DNA of 64,000 nucleotides from positions 1-64,000 of the IMG/VR virus record IMGVR_UViG_3300042890_001190; one strand, written 5' to 3'. The position numbers were made by a program, and so were the translations under genes. Source of the DNA: a virus. This document shows positions 8,593-15,608 of this stretch, one piece after another; the stretch's first letter is position 1, and each line of letters opens with the position of its first letter. The notes under the pieces were generated by a model. The model saw only the letters and a list, made by a program, of their open reading frames with translations. It made no database searches and was not told the origin of the DNA.

Positions 8593-9357
8593 TCATGTTT
8601 CCAACGATGACGGGGGGGTCTCCTCAGGAGAGGGGGGTGGGGTCTCGCTGGCAGGATTTTCGGAGTCGATAGGGGATTGTTCGTGTGGAATAGCAGATTG
8701 TCCGTGTGGAATAGTATGTATATATGGCAGGGACTCCTCGCTGGCATTCGGGGTGGTGGCGGGTGGGTGGGTGTCGCTGCCGGCCAATTCTCGCATCAGG
8801 TCATCCGCCTGCGCGTCTATGACGTGAGCATCGGTGGCGCTGGCATTGCTCAGTGCTTTGAGCTGAGCCATGATCGAGGCGCGTGCATCCTCAGAGCTTG
8901 TGATGGTGCGCACTTCCTTCCGTTCGGTGAAGGCCGCGACTTCTGTAACGGTGCCAAGGACCTTCGCAGCCGCCGTGATTTGACCGGGTTTTGACTCAGG
9001 GTCAGTGATCACGCCGACAAGGGATTGAATGACCAAAGCACGCAAGGCCGAGGGGGTTTGATATTCCTGAGCCTTAATCGCCAGTTGCAGCGCTTCGATT
9101 TCCGCTTTTATTCTTTCATCCCCCTTCAGCCTTGATGCGTTATCCCCGTGGGTTTTGGGTTTGCCCTTAGGACTGTAGGCTTTGCGGTATGCGCCTGCGC
9201 CCGTTGAGCCCTTCGCCACTTCAAGAGCAAAGGCGCGTTGTTTCGGTGTTAGCTCCCTTGAAACGCTCTTACCCAAGATATGAGAGACGGGAACAGAACT
9301 GAGCCCTTCGGTTATCTGAGCCCGGGTTAACTTGGCTGGGTTGTTAGATGTCTTCAT
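8593..9357 (-). CDS. terS: terminase small subunit
   Basis: 254 residues. Residues ~35-90 hold LTPKQRAFALEVAKGSTGAG, then AYRKAYSP and ASRLKGDERIKAEIEALQ, the DNA-binding signature of small terminases (LT.KQ..F...y......A..AY......a.rLl....i...I). The C-terminal ~70 residues are Pro/Ser/Glu-rich and disordered, with a short tandem repeat (IPHGQSA/IPHEQSP). It recognises phage DNA and recruits TerL. Here terS and terL are separated by a regulator gene. It is transcribed divergently from the C-rich operon. Confidence 0.85.
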   Translation of the reverse strand: MKTSNNPAKLTRAQITEGLSSVPVSHILGKSVSRELTPKQRAFALEVAKGSTGAGAYRKAYSPKGKPKTHGDNASRLKGDERIKAEIEALQLAIKAQEYQTPSALRALVIQSLVGVITDPESKPGQITAAAKVLGTVTEVAAFTERKEVRTITSSEDARASIMAQLKALSNASATDAHVIDAQADDLMRELAGSDTHPPATTPNASEESLPYIHTIPHGQSAIPHEQSPIDSENPASETPPPSPEETPPSSLET

Positions 9358-9678
9358 GTGTGCGATTGTAGGAGAACAGCACGAGAGCCGCTACCGCTTC
9401 GCTTTAAACAAGCCCGCGACCACCTGAGCACCACCGACAGCGCCACCCGGTCAACTTACCCGGCAGCAGGCAAGCACCACCGACACGGCAGGCATCAGCG
9501 CACCGCCTGCACTGTCTCACCCTATGACAGCCCCAGAGCCGCACCGCTTCGCTGATAGGGAAAACCAATCGAAACCCGAAACGCCATAAAAACAAATCAT
9601 TGGATTTAGGGGCTTGACAAGTGATACATTTATTACCTCACAGCAACCACGTTAACCTAACAGACAGGAGCAGACAAG
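9358..9678. other. divergent intergenic region between terS and the C-rich operon
   Basis: 321 bp with no convincing gene. A 65-codon open frame from 9358 is basic and low-complexity with no ribosome site, so I do not call it. The region holds imperfect repeats (CACCACCGACA at about 9431 and 9476; ACCGCTTCGCT twice) and must carry the promoters for both directions. Only the plus-strand extended -10 near 9622 is recognisable; no good minus-strand promoter was seen. Confidence 0.6.
9622..9630 (+). promoter_or_regulatory. extended -10 promoter of the C-rich operon
   Basis: TGATACATT holds an extended -10 (TGn plus TACATT), about 50 nt before the first start codon. The same 9-mer, followed at similar distance by CTCAC, occurs in the promoter at 24453-24461. 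The nearby TTGACA (9614-9619) is too close to be its -35. Moderate confidence. Confidence 0.45.
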
Positions 9679-9900
9679 ATGACACAAGCCGAAACAATCG
9701 CAGCCATGCAGCAATGGTGCATGGACAACTACAACAAGGGAGCTGACACCATGGTCGAGTGCTGGACAGAATCAGATTATGAAGAGCTGTTCGCGTTTGA
9801 AGGCAAGGCCAAGACCGCCAAACAAGCATGGGCAACCCTTCGCGCAATCGTTGACGTATACGCCGACAGGCAAGCCGATTCCCGCAATTCAGTTTTTTAA
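9679..9900 (+). CDS. small protein, unknown (first gene of C-rich operon)
   Basis: 73 residues, acidic, predicted helical (MTQAETIAAMQQWCMDNYNK, Trp and Glu-rich middle, helical end AKQAWATLRAIVDVYADRQ). Ribosome site ACAGGAG. It opens the run of tiny plus-strand genes after the promoter at 9622. No family recognised; small helical acidic early proteins in phages are often host-takeover factors, but nothing in the sequence proves that. Confidence 0.7.
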   Translation: MTQAETIAAMQQWCMDNYNKGADTMVECWTESDYEELFAFEGKAKTAKQAWATLRAIVDVYADRQADSRNSVF

Positions 9901-9918
9901 CCCACAGGAGCCCGCACC

Positions 9919-10149
9919 ATGCAATCACTACCCACAGCATTGACCACAGCCCAACTAGAGGGCATTTTGTCTGCACTGGCAGCACTTCCCAGCGCCACAG
10001 TAAACCGCCACCCCGACATCATCACAGTGACAGCCACCCGCAAGAAAACGGGCGAGACCGTTAAGGTTTTAAGCGCAGCCACCACAGACGGCCAGCAATG
10101 GCACGTTATGACAGTGCCGGGAATCATTACAACCACATTCACCAACTAA
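9919..10149 (+). CDS. small protein, unknown
   Basis: 76 residues. N-terminal helix (LTTAQLEGILSALAALPSAT) followed by alternating beta segments (DIITVTATRKKTGETVKVLS, then HVMTVPGIITTTF). Ribosome site CAGGAGCCC twelve bases before the ATG. The small alpha-plus-beta fold with a basic strand could bind nucleic acid, but no motif is recognisable. Confidence 0.68.
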   Translation: MQSLPTALTTAQLEGILSALAALPSATVNRHPDIITVTATRKKTGETVKVLSAATTDGQQWHVMTVPGIITTTFTN

Positions 10150-10192
10150 CCAACCCGCCCGCCTAACCAGCGGGCACCAACTGGAGCCCACC

Positions 10193-10495
10193 ATGAAAAC
10201 CAGCATCACCAAATCACGCGCCGGACATTACACCGTAACCATTCATGAGAACGGATGGCCCGTATTTTCCAAGCGCCTGATTGACAACATCCACGCAGCG
10301 CGCGCAATAGCCGCCGAATTCATCGCGGCACAGGAGAGCGGAACCGACGAAGAAACCAAGACACCAGACGCCCGAGTTATCCAGCTCACACCAGAGCAGG
10401 CCGAAGAACTAACCCGCGCCATGCAATGGCCCGAAGACTTGGAACGATTCGACCGCATCGCCAAGCCCACCAACCTGACCGAAATCAAAATTTAA
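10193..10495 (+). CDS. small protein, unknown
   Basis: 100 residues. The N-terminal half is beta-like (HYTVTIHENGWPVFSKRLI) and leads into a helix (NIHAARAIAAEFIAAQE); the C-terminal half is acidic with LTPEQAEELTRAMQWPEDLE. Ribosome site TGGAGCCC. No known family. It precedes the next gene by 14 nt in the same operon. Confidence 0.68.
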   Translation: MKTSITKSRAGHYTVTIHENGWPVFSKRLIDNIHAARAIAAEFIAAQESGTDEETKTPDARVIQLTPEQAEELTRAMQWPEDLERFDRIAKPTNLTEIKI

Positions 10496-10509
10496 AGGAG
10501 CCCAGCATC

Positions 10510-10707
10510 ATGAACAACGAAACAATCGCCCGCCAACTTCGCTGCAATCTATTTGCAGAGCGGACCACCATAGAGGACGCAACCGCCTATGCCTACAACC
10601 TGATTCACACCCTCAGACCACAGGACCGCATAACAGCCCTCACAGCGCTGCACGTACTTGCCAACACCATCGCCAACACCATCGCAGCACAGGAGCCCAC
10701 AACATGA
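10510..10707 (+). CDS. small helical protein, unknown
   Basis: 65 residues, helical (ETIARQLRCNLFAERTTIED; ITALTALHVLANTIANTIAA). The ATG at 10510 with AAGGAGCCC is chosen over upstream starts that overlap the previous gene. The stop overlaps the next start (ATGA). No function recognised. Confidence 0.65.
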   Translation: MNNETIARQLRCNLFAERTTIEDATAYAYNLIHTLRPQDRITALTALHVLANTIANTIAAQEPTT

Positions 10708-10898
10708 CCACAGCCGACACCCTACGCACCATAGCCGCCCGCCTTATCGGTTACCAGACCCAAGGCCACGGATTCGACAAGGTACACCACAGCCTGACCT
10801 TAAAAAATGCCCTTCAATGGGCTCACTGCTATGACCGCGCCACCGTGACCAGACGCGGGCAGTTTATCGCCAGCACCACCACCAAGGCCCAACGATGA
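10704..10898 (+). CDS. small basic protein, unknown
   Basis: 64 residues, basic (rich in Arg, Lys, His), with a helical N-terminus (TTADTLRTIAARLIGYQTQG). The start is in an ATGA overlap with the previous stop and has ACAGGAGCCC upstream. No family recognised. Confidence 0.62.
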   Translation: MTTADTLRTIAARLIGYQTQGHGFDKVHHSLTLKNALQWAHCYDRATVTRRGQFIASTTTKAQR

Positions 10899-11110
10899 AA
10901 CGCTACACACCCGACACCATACCCGACAGCGCCGCCTATATCGGCAGCACAGAGGGCCCGGACCGCATAAGCACCCAAGTGCTCGACTTGATCGACGAAA
11001 CGACCGCCCCGGCCTACATACAAGACCCAGACGGCACACGGCATTTTTTTGAACTATGCCCGCAGGATTTCCAGCCCCGCGCCTACAGCAACGAAGCCAG
11101 CTTTTTATAA
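10895..11110 (+). CDS. small acidic protein, unknown
   Basis: 71 residues, acidic, without clear helices (MKRYTPDTIPDSAAYIGSTE; then YIQDPDGTRHFFELCPQDF). Start in an ATGA overlap. The composition (Asp, Pro, Thr) differs from its helical neighbours. Unknown function. Confidence 0.62.
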   Translation: MKRYTPDTIPDSAAYIGSTEGPDRISTQVLDLIDETTAPAYIQDPDGTRHFFELCPQDFQPRAYSNEASFL

Positions 11111-11129
11111 CCCACAGGAGAAACACACC

Positions 11130-11522
11130 ATGAAACCCCAAGACCTTCAAACACTCGCAGCCGCAGCCTTGATGCCCGCAGGTTTTCGCCACCACGACAG
11201 CGGAGAGCCAGCCGAGCCCGCAGCAGTCACCGCAGCCGCAGCAATCGCCGCCAAAGTAGACGAGCTGGGCCAGCTTCACGCGACCATGGCCGACATAAAA
11301 CGCAAGGCCGACCGTATCCGCACAGAACTAGAAAACGCCGGGTTATCAGACATAGAAGGCCAACTCTACCGGGTGAACTTTGCACAATGCGCGGGCAAGA
11401 GCTTGACCGACTGGCAAGCAATCGCCCAGCGCCTGAAAGCCAGCGCCCAACTGATACGCGCATACACCAAGACGGGCGAAGCCAGCACCCGCATGACCGT
11501 AAAAGCACGCCAGACACACTAA
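11130..11522 (+). CDS. coiled-coil phage protein, unknown
   Basis: 130 residues. An Ala-rich N-terminus leads into a helix (IAAKVDELGQLHATMADIKR) and KADRIRTELENAGLSDIEGQ, then YRVNFAQCAGKSLTDWQAIA and a basic C-terminal end. The layout resembles phage proteins of the siphovirus Gp157/host-nuclease-inhibitor type (short coiled coil plus a beta tail), but this is a loose likeness. The ATG at 11130 has CACAGGAG upstream. Confidence 0.66.
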   Translation: MKPQDLQTLAAAALMPAGFRHHDSGEPAEPAAVTAAAAIAAKVDELGQLHATMADIKRKADRIRTELENAGLSDIEGQLYRVNFAQCAGKSLTDWQAIAQRLKASAQLIRAYTKTGEASTRMTVKARQTH

Positions 11523-11534
11523 GGAGCCGACACC

Positions 11535-11891
11535 ATGACACCATTAACCGCCGCCCAACAAACCCGCATTGTGAACAACGTCACAGCAGCATGCAGGGAC
11601 ATAACCAAGCTCAATAAAACAGGATACGACTTTCTTTATTTAGCTTCCGGGTTTATCGCCCACTACAACATCGACGGGTTTAAAGCCCACTACAGCGAAC
11701 CCGGCAGCCTTCAGGCCGACATAGAAGCCAACGCACGCGCCAACCAATGGCACAACTTCCGCAAGGGTGAACGAGACGCGGATTATTACCACAGCAAGCG
11801 CGACACCTACAACGCCATCCTTGGCAGGTTTTGCGCCGCCCAGTATTTCCGCGACCACGTAATTTTCGTACGAGTTGGAGACCCAGCATGA
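11535..11891 (+). CDS. phage protein, unknown
   Basis: 118 residues, rich in aromatic residues and His (GYDFLYLASGFIAHYNIDGF; NQWHNFRKGERDADYYHSKR). A soluble mixed fold is likely. Ribosome site AAGGAGCC. It overlaps the next start by four bases. The pattern 'GFIAHYN..GF' is found in phage proteins of unknown role. Confidence 0.67.
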   Translation: MTPLTAAQQTRIVNNVTAACRDITKLNKTGYDFLYLASGFIAHYNIDGFKAHYSEPGSLQADIEANARANQWHNFRKGERDADYYHSKRDTYNAILGRFCAAQYFRDHVIFVRVGDPA

Positions 11892-12085
11892 CCCGCCAGC
11901 CCTTCACCATGAACCCCGCTTTACCGCACCCCGACAGCGACAGCGACCCCGCACCAATGCCACTAGACGAAGCAATAGCCTTCGCCCTTCGCATGCTAAA
12001 GGACCCGACCGCCACCCAATGGCAGCGCCAAAAAGCCGCCGACGAACTGCAATATTCATTCGACACACAGGAGCCCACCGCATGA
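11888..12085 (+). CDS. small protein, unknown
   Basis: 65 residues with a Pro/Asp/Ser-rich N-terminal half and a helical C-terminal half (LDEAIAFALRMLKDPTATQW). Start at 11888 in an ATGA overlap with TTGGAG upstream. Stop overlaps the next start. Unknown. Confidence 0.6.
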   Translation: MTRQPFTMNPALPHPDSDSDPAPMPLDEAIAFALRMLKDPTATQWQRQKAADELQYSFDTQEPTA

Positions 12086-12759
12086 AATACCATTTTATTC
12101 AGAGCAGCACCAACCGGAAAACCGGCCCGATACCACAGACCTACACCAGCCGCGAGAGCTGCCCGCCCTCATGCTCACATTACCGCAGCTCATGTTATGC
12201 GGAGGATTTTTACACCCGCCTGACATGGGACAAAGTACCAGCACGCGGCACCGACTTGGAGGGTTTGATTAAAGCAATCAACAGATTACCCAAGGGTCAA
12301 TTATGGCGCCACAATGTAGCCGGGGACTTGCCCGGAGACGGGGAAACAATCGACGCCTACGCACTGGGGCAGATAGTCAAAGCCAACAGAGGCCGCGCCG
12401 GGTTTACCTACACCCACAAGCACAGCCCGGACGCTATCACATGGGCAGGCCACGCGACCCGCTGGGGCTTTACCGTGAACTTAAGCGCCGACGATGTAGC
12501 GCAGGCCGACCAGCTCGCCGCCCATGGTCTCCCCGTGGTTGTTGTTGTCCCCATGGACACACCAAAGCACAGCCAGACGCCCGAAGGCCGCGCCGTTTTA
12601 GTTTGCCCCGCTCAAACAACCGATTACATGACTTGCGCGTTATGCGCACTATGCCAACGGGCAGACCGCCGCCAGATCATAGGCTTTAGAGCACACGGCA
12701 CCAAAGCAAAGCAGGCCGACCGTATCGCACGCCGGGTTATCCCAATCGCTGCAATCTGA
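12082..12759 (+). CDS. Cys-rich phage protein (DUF7227-like)
   Basis: 225 residues, the largest gene of this operon. N-terminal motif CPPSCSHYRSSCYAEDFY (C-x3-C-x6-C), middle GQLWRHNVAGDLPGDGE and GFTYTHKHSP, and a second Cys cluster TCALCALCQRADRRQIIGF with AHG. This order matches a phage family known to me as DUF7227; the first cluster also recalls the Gp37/Gp68 (DUF5131) proteins with CYAE. The clusters suggest metal or Fe-S binding. Catalytic function is unknown. Start in an ATGA overlap with ACAGGAGCCC. Confidence 0.72.
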   Translation: MKYHFIQSSTNRKTGPIPQTYTSRESCPPSCSHYRSSCYAEDFYTRLTWDKVPARGTDLEGLIKAINRLPKGQLWRHNVAGDLPGDGETIDAYALGQIVKANRGRAGFTYTHKHSPDAITWAGHATRWGFTVNLSADDVAQADQLAAHGLPVVVVVPMDTPKHSQTPEGRAVLVCPAQTTDYMTCALCALCQRADRRQIIGFRAHGTKAKQADRIARRVIPIAAI

Positions 12760-12826
12760 CAGCGCCAGCGCCAGCCCTTCGCAGAGGGTTGTCGCGGGGA
12801 TTGTCCCGACCACAAGAGAAACCAAC

Positions 12827-13024
12827 ATGAACCCAGAAAACCCCGATGAATTGAAATGCACCAACGCCGAACCGGGCACCTACAGCCACGAGTGCGGTAA
12901 GCCCGCCCAATGGACGGCAGCCAAACCCAACGGATACACCAGCGCATTTTGTACCCGATGCAAGCACGAAGGCACCGAGGCCCGCGCCTATACCAATTGG
13001 ACGGCATACGGAGACACCCAATGA
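12827..13024 (+). CDS. small zinc-finger-like protein
   Basis: 65 residues with four Cys: C11, C23, and the pair C42/C45 (FCTRCKHEG). The arrangement with GKPAQW and GYTSAFCTRC looks like a single treble-clef or ribbon zinc site. Acidic N-terminus. An unusual GC-rich gap of 67 nt lies before it. The stop overlaps the next start. Function unknown. Confidence 0.62.
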   Translation: MNPENPDELKCTNAEPGTYSHECGKPAQWTAAKPNGYTSAFCTRCKHEGTEARAYTNWTAYGDTQ

Positions 13025-13203
13025 AAAACCCCGAAGCCCAATACATCAACGCGGGCGCACGCTATGAACACGCCCGGACCCCCGGACAGGTAGCCGCAGC
13101 CAGCCAGATAATCCGCACCCTACTGGAGGCCGAAAAGCCGAACGACCAGACCGAAGGCCGCAGGCTAATCGAGCAAGGCAGGCAAGAGGCCCGGAGAGCA
13201 TGA
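13021..13203 (+). CDS. small helical protein, unknown
   Basis: 60 residues, helical and charged (YINAGARYEHARTPGQVAAA; QTEGRRLIEQGRQEARRA). Start and stop both in ATGA overlaps, so translation is coupled. Unknown function. Confidence 0.6.
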   Translation: MKNPEAQYINAGARYEHARTPGQVAAASQIIRTLLEAEKPNDQTEGRRLIEQGRQEARRA

Positions 13204-13328
13204 CGCCCCAGCCATGGCCGTTTCCACCGCCCGGAGGCCCGACACCATGGACCCCGGAGCAGGTGCGCGACTACCAGCGCCAGCAGGAGGAGCGAGCCCG
13301 ACAGGACGCGCCGCCGGCCCCGTGGTGA
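13200..13328 (+). CDS. Pro-rich microprotein (42 aa)
   Basis: 42 residues: a Pro/Trp-rich half (MTPQPWPFPPPGGPTPWTPE) and a charged helical half (QVRDYQRQQEERARQDAP) ending PAPW. The ATG overlaps the previous stop (ATGA) and GGAG lies just upstream. It is the last gene before the operon terminator. Coding potential is inferred from coupling and composition. Confidence 0.5.
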   Translation: MTPQPWPFPPPGGPTPWTPEQVRDYQRQQEERARQDAPPAPW

Positions 13329-13333
13329 CCCCC

Positions 13334-13387
13334 GGCGGGGTTAATTGCGAGAGAGCTGCCTGCCGCGAACCCCCCGCCCATTTTTTG
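13334..13387 (+). terminator. terminator of the C-rich operon
   Basis: GGCGGGGTT (13334-13342) pairs with AACCCCCCGCC (13368-13378, two bulged C) and is followed by TTTTTT. The 25-nt loop contains a copy of the TTGCGAGAGAGCTGCC repeat. Confidence 0.55.
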
Positions 13388-13399
13388 ATTGCGAGACAA

Positions 13400-13579
13400 A
13401 TGCCAAACCAAAACCACCCACTGACACGCGCCTACATGCTGGGCGCACGAGCCACCAGCCACGCATCCATGAGTGAGGCTATGCGCCTTATCCATGCTTG
13501 CGAGAGAGCTGCCGACCGACTAACCATTGACCAGTGCAAACTGGCCGCTGAAATACTTATTGAGAGGAAGATGCCGTGA
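13400..13579 (+). CDS. small helical protein, unknown
   Basis: 59 residues, helical (LTRAYMLGARATSHASMSEA; CKLAAEILIERKMP). The ATG at 13400 directly follows a repeat variant and the purine-rich GCGAGA may act as ribosome site. It is translationally coupled to the next gene (GTGA). Unknown function. Confidence 0.6.
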   Translation: MPNQNHPLTRAYMLGARATSHASMSEAMRLIHACERAADRLTIDQCKLAAEILIERKMP

Positions 13580-13764
13580 AAACCTACCGTTTGACCATCG
13601 AAAGAACCGTGCGCTTTCAGCTTGATCTCGAGGCAGATGACCGCCTTGACGCCCTCAGAAAAGTCACTGAAATGGCATTGGACTATGATGATCGAGACCT
13701 AAAGGAAACCCGTGTCATCTCTGTCCAAGAACCCACAATCCCTGTTCAGCATCCATTTGATTGA
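13576..13764 (+). CDS. small protein, unknown
   Basis: 62 residues: beta strand (YRLTIERTVRFQLDLEADDR), helix (LDALRKVTEMALDYDD), beta strand (TRVISVQEP). Starts GTG in a GTGA overlap with AGAGGAAG upstream. The ferredoxin-like strand-helix-strand order is common in small phage proteins; function unknown. Confidence 0.6.
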   Translation: MKTYRLTIERTVRFQLDLEADDRLDALRKVTEMALDYDDRDLKETRVISVQEPTIPVQHPFD

Positions 13765-13927
13765 GGGACCTGATGGCCGTGTGTCTGCCCTAGCGGAGTG
13801 GGTGGGCCACGGTCCAAACGTGCTCGACATTGGTTTCGAGATCATGCAGAAGTTGGAGCTGGCAGCCCGAGCGCACCCCGAGCGCCTAGTTGTCCAGCCC
13901 CTGACGCATTGCGTCAACTACCAGTAA
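13712..13927 (+). CDS. small protein, unknown
   Basis: 71 residues from GTG at 13712 with AAGGA upstream; overlaps the previous gene by 53 nt. Sequence: beta (LFSIHLIEGPDGRVSALAEW) then helix (DIGFEIMQKLELAARAHPE). The overlap is longer than usual here, so an internal start is possible. It is the last plus-strand gene before a terminator. Confidence 0.55.
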   Translation: MSSLSKNPQSLFSIHLIEGPDGRVSALAEWVGHGPNVLDIGFEIMQKLELAARAHPERLVVQPLTHCVNYQ

Positions 13928-13941
13928 TTGCGAGAGAGGTG

Positions 13942-13965
13942 GCCCGTCTTGTGCGGGCTTTTTTT
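13942..13965 (+). terminator. rho-independent terminator
   Basis: GCCCG-7 nt-CGGGC followed by seven T. It ends plus-strand transcription 3 nt before the stop codon of the convergent minus-strand gene. Confidence 0.85.
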
Positions 13966-13968
13966 CGT

Positions 13969-14787
13969 CTACCGAATCACCTTGCCGAGTGACTGCGAGA
14001 ACTTAAACAGCCCGTCACGCTGGTGAACGTCATTGGCATCCATGCCCACCGCGTCTGGCATCCAATACGGCCAGCCGATCTCCTTGGCTGTGCGCTCGCC
14101 CGTGACTGAGGCATCGTTGTCAGCCACCACAAAACCACTGGGCAGGGTAGCTGCGACCTTCTTCATGTTGCCTGCGCTGAAGCACGTATACAGGGTATAG
14201 CGCCGCTTGAGTGCCTTCATTGCTGCACGTATCGACAGCGCTGTGGCGTAGCCCTCGCACAGAATGTTCGGCCCCTTGTTGTCGAAGCAGAAGTAAGCGC
14301 CAGACGTGCGCTGACCGAACAAGAACTTCTTCTCACCGTCCTCCCTGATGATCTGGCAGCCGACAAGGTGATGGCCTACGCGCATAGGGATGACAAGCAG
14401 CAGGCCGTCATCAGTCTTCCACACGTTGGCTTGCTCTTCCTTGAAGCCTTTGCGCTCAAGGTACGGGTGAAAGCCGATCTGGCACTGGTTCAAGATGGAC
14501 GCGGCCTTGCGAGCGGCCTCTTGCTGCTTCTCGCGAATGTCACGCGCAGCAGCCTCGACAGCCTTGCGTGCCTTGTTGGGGTCGATCACAGCGTCACTGT
14601 CCGAATGCCAGACGCTGATCTCCGTCTCGGTGGCGTGGTTTTGCACGTAAGCATGGTCACCCATGAACTTCACAGCGCCGTTGCGGTGGTGACGCTTGTC
14701 CTCTGTGGGGTAGCGCTTCCACACGCCGATGGGCGGCTCACGGTCGATGATCACGCCATGCAGGCGGCAGAAGTCAAGGAAGTGCAT
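13969..14787 (-). CDS. Toprim-domain primase-like protein
   Basis: 272 residues. The C-terminal half is a Toprim fold: NILCEGYATALSIRAAM (catalytic Glu), SGFVVADNDASVTG (DxD-type) and DAVGMDANDVHQRDG. The N-terminal half has MHFLDFCRLHGVIIDREPPI and a WKRYPTEDKRHHRNGAVKF segment seen in P4-like phage primase/helicase N-terminal parts. No helicase domain is attached; that job may fall to the DEAD/H helicase at 16.4-17.8 kb. It likely primes or assists phage DNA synthesis. Start at 14787 has GGAGG at twelve bases. Confidence 0.85.
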   Translation of the reverse strand: MHFLDFCRLHGVIIDREPPIGVWKRYPTEDKRHHRNGAVKFMGDHAYVQNHATETEISVWHSDSDAVIDPNKARKAVEAAARDIREKQQEAARKAASILNQCQIGFHPYLERKGFKEEQANVWKTDDGLLLVIPMRVGHHLVGCQIIREDGEKKFLFGQRTSGAYFCFDNKGPNILCEGYATALSIRAAMKALKRRYTLYTCFSAGNMKKVAATLPSGFVVADNDASVTGERTAKEIGWPYWMPDAVGMDANDVHQRDGLFKFSQSLGKVIR

Positions 14788-14814
14788 CTGGTGTCCTCCA
14801 CTTGCAGTTGTGGC

Positions 14815-15354
14815 TCATGCCTGCTCCTTTGCTTTATCGGTGTCTTGGCTTTTCAGTTGCTGCTCAACCCAGTCGCGCATGATTTTCCATCGGCGATAGG
14901 GCGCTCTGTCGTCATGTATGCATATGGTTTTCTGGTGTCTACCGTAATCAGGATATCCGCGCCGCATCGGGCCGCAAATTTCCACTTCCACGTACTTGTA
15001 GTCAACACCACCATTCCACTCGTCGTTCAGCCACATGATCTCTTGCACAAGCGGGGCAGCCACGCCAAAGCGCTCGGCCACCAGTTTCTCGTCACATCCA
15101 CTGTCTTCATTCCCGAGATCATCCATCTTGGTGCCACGCGCCGCGCCCAGAACGCCGAGAGTGCAATACTCCCCGCTTTCCGTTGCGAAGCTGTTGGGGT
15201 AAAGCCTCTTGTCTGGCATGGCATCCAATGCGCCAAGCAGCTCACGCAACATGGCCTGACCCCGCTTGCCGCGAATGGAGCTGGCAACCCTGCCTCGCCA
15301 CATGATATGACCCCAGTTGTCATCAATCTCGTCCGAGTATCCGCTGCGGCTCAT
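14815..15354 (-). CDS. conserved phage hypothetical protein
   Basis: 179 residues. The N-terminus MSRSGYSDEIDDNWGHIMWR followed by GRVASSIRGKRGQAMLRELL and ALDAMPDKRLYPNSF belongs to a phage protein family found widely and of unknown function (MSRSGYS...W...RWRGAV.SAIRGKRGQA). Strong GGAGG before the ATG, in an ATGA overlap with the preceding gene. It lies downstream of helicase genes, so an early or replication-linked role is likely. Confidence 0.75.
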   Translation of the reverse strand: MSRSGYSDEIDDNWGHIMWRGRVASSIRGKRGQAMLRELLGALDAMPDKRLYPNSFATESGEYCTLGVLGAARGTKMDDLGNEDSGCDEKLVAERFGVAAPLVQEIMWLNDEWNGGVDYKYVEVEICGPMRRGYPDYGRHQKTICIHDDRAPYRRWKIMRDWVEQQLKSQDTDKAKEQA

Positions 15355-15608
15355 GACGCCTCCTTTGCTCTGGTGATGGCGGCATCAATCAACTCCATGT
15401 AGAAACTATCAAACACCTCATGCCCACTCAAAACGTGCAAGTGACAGGTATCAAGACGCTTTTTTATTTGCTGCAAAGCATCCAAAAGCTTGTCAGCGCC
15501 ATTGCTCCATGCGATCTTGCACATGCGCTTGCAGTGCTCCTCGCCATCCTCACCGGGCAGGGGTGGGGTGCTGCCCTCAAGATGCCACCATGTTTCAAAG
15601 TCGTTCAT
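15351..15608 (-). CDS. small protein, unknown
   Basis: 85 residues, acidic, with Trp and Cys (FETWWHLEGSTPPLPGEDGE; CKRMCKIAWSNGADKLLDAL). N-terminal 'FE.WW' is common in small phage proteins. It overlaps the 3' end of the GIY-YIG gene by 14 nt and its stop overlaps the next start. Function unknown. Confidence 0.65.
   Translation of the reverse strand: MNDFETWWHLEGSTPPLPGEDGEEHCKRMCKIAWSNGADKLLDALQQIKKRLDTCHLHVLSGHEVFDSFYMELIDAAITRAKEAS

Larger units (their letters stand above)
13345..13943 (+). repeat. short repeat family TTGCGAGAGAG
   Basis: TTGCGAGAGAGCTGCC occurs exactly at 13345-13360 and 13498-13513; variants lie at 13389-13404 (TTGCGAGACAAATGCC) and 13928-13943 (TTGCGAGAGAGGTGGC). 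Two copies touch terminators, one precedes a start codon and one lies inside a gene. Confidence 0.6.

Noticed and set aside
9358-9555. 65-codon plus-strand frame upstream of the C-rich operon
   Set aside because: Low-complexity Arg/His/Thr product, no ribosome site, upstream of the promoter.
9614-9619. TTGACA as -35 of the operon promoter
   Set aside because: Only 5 bp from the TACATT -10; no -10-like hexamer 16-18 bp downstream. The extended -10 alone is the better reading.
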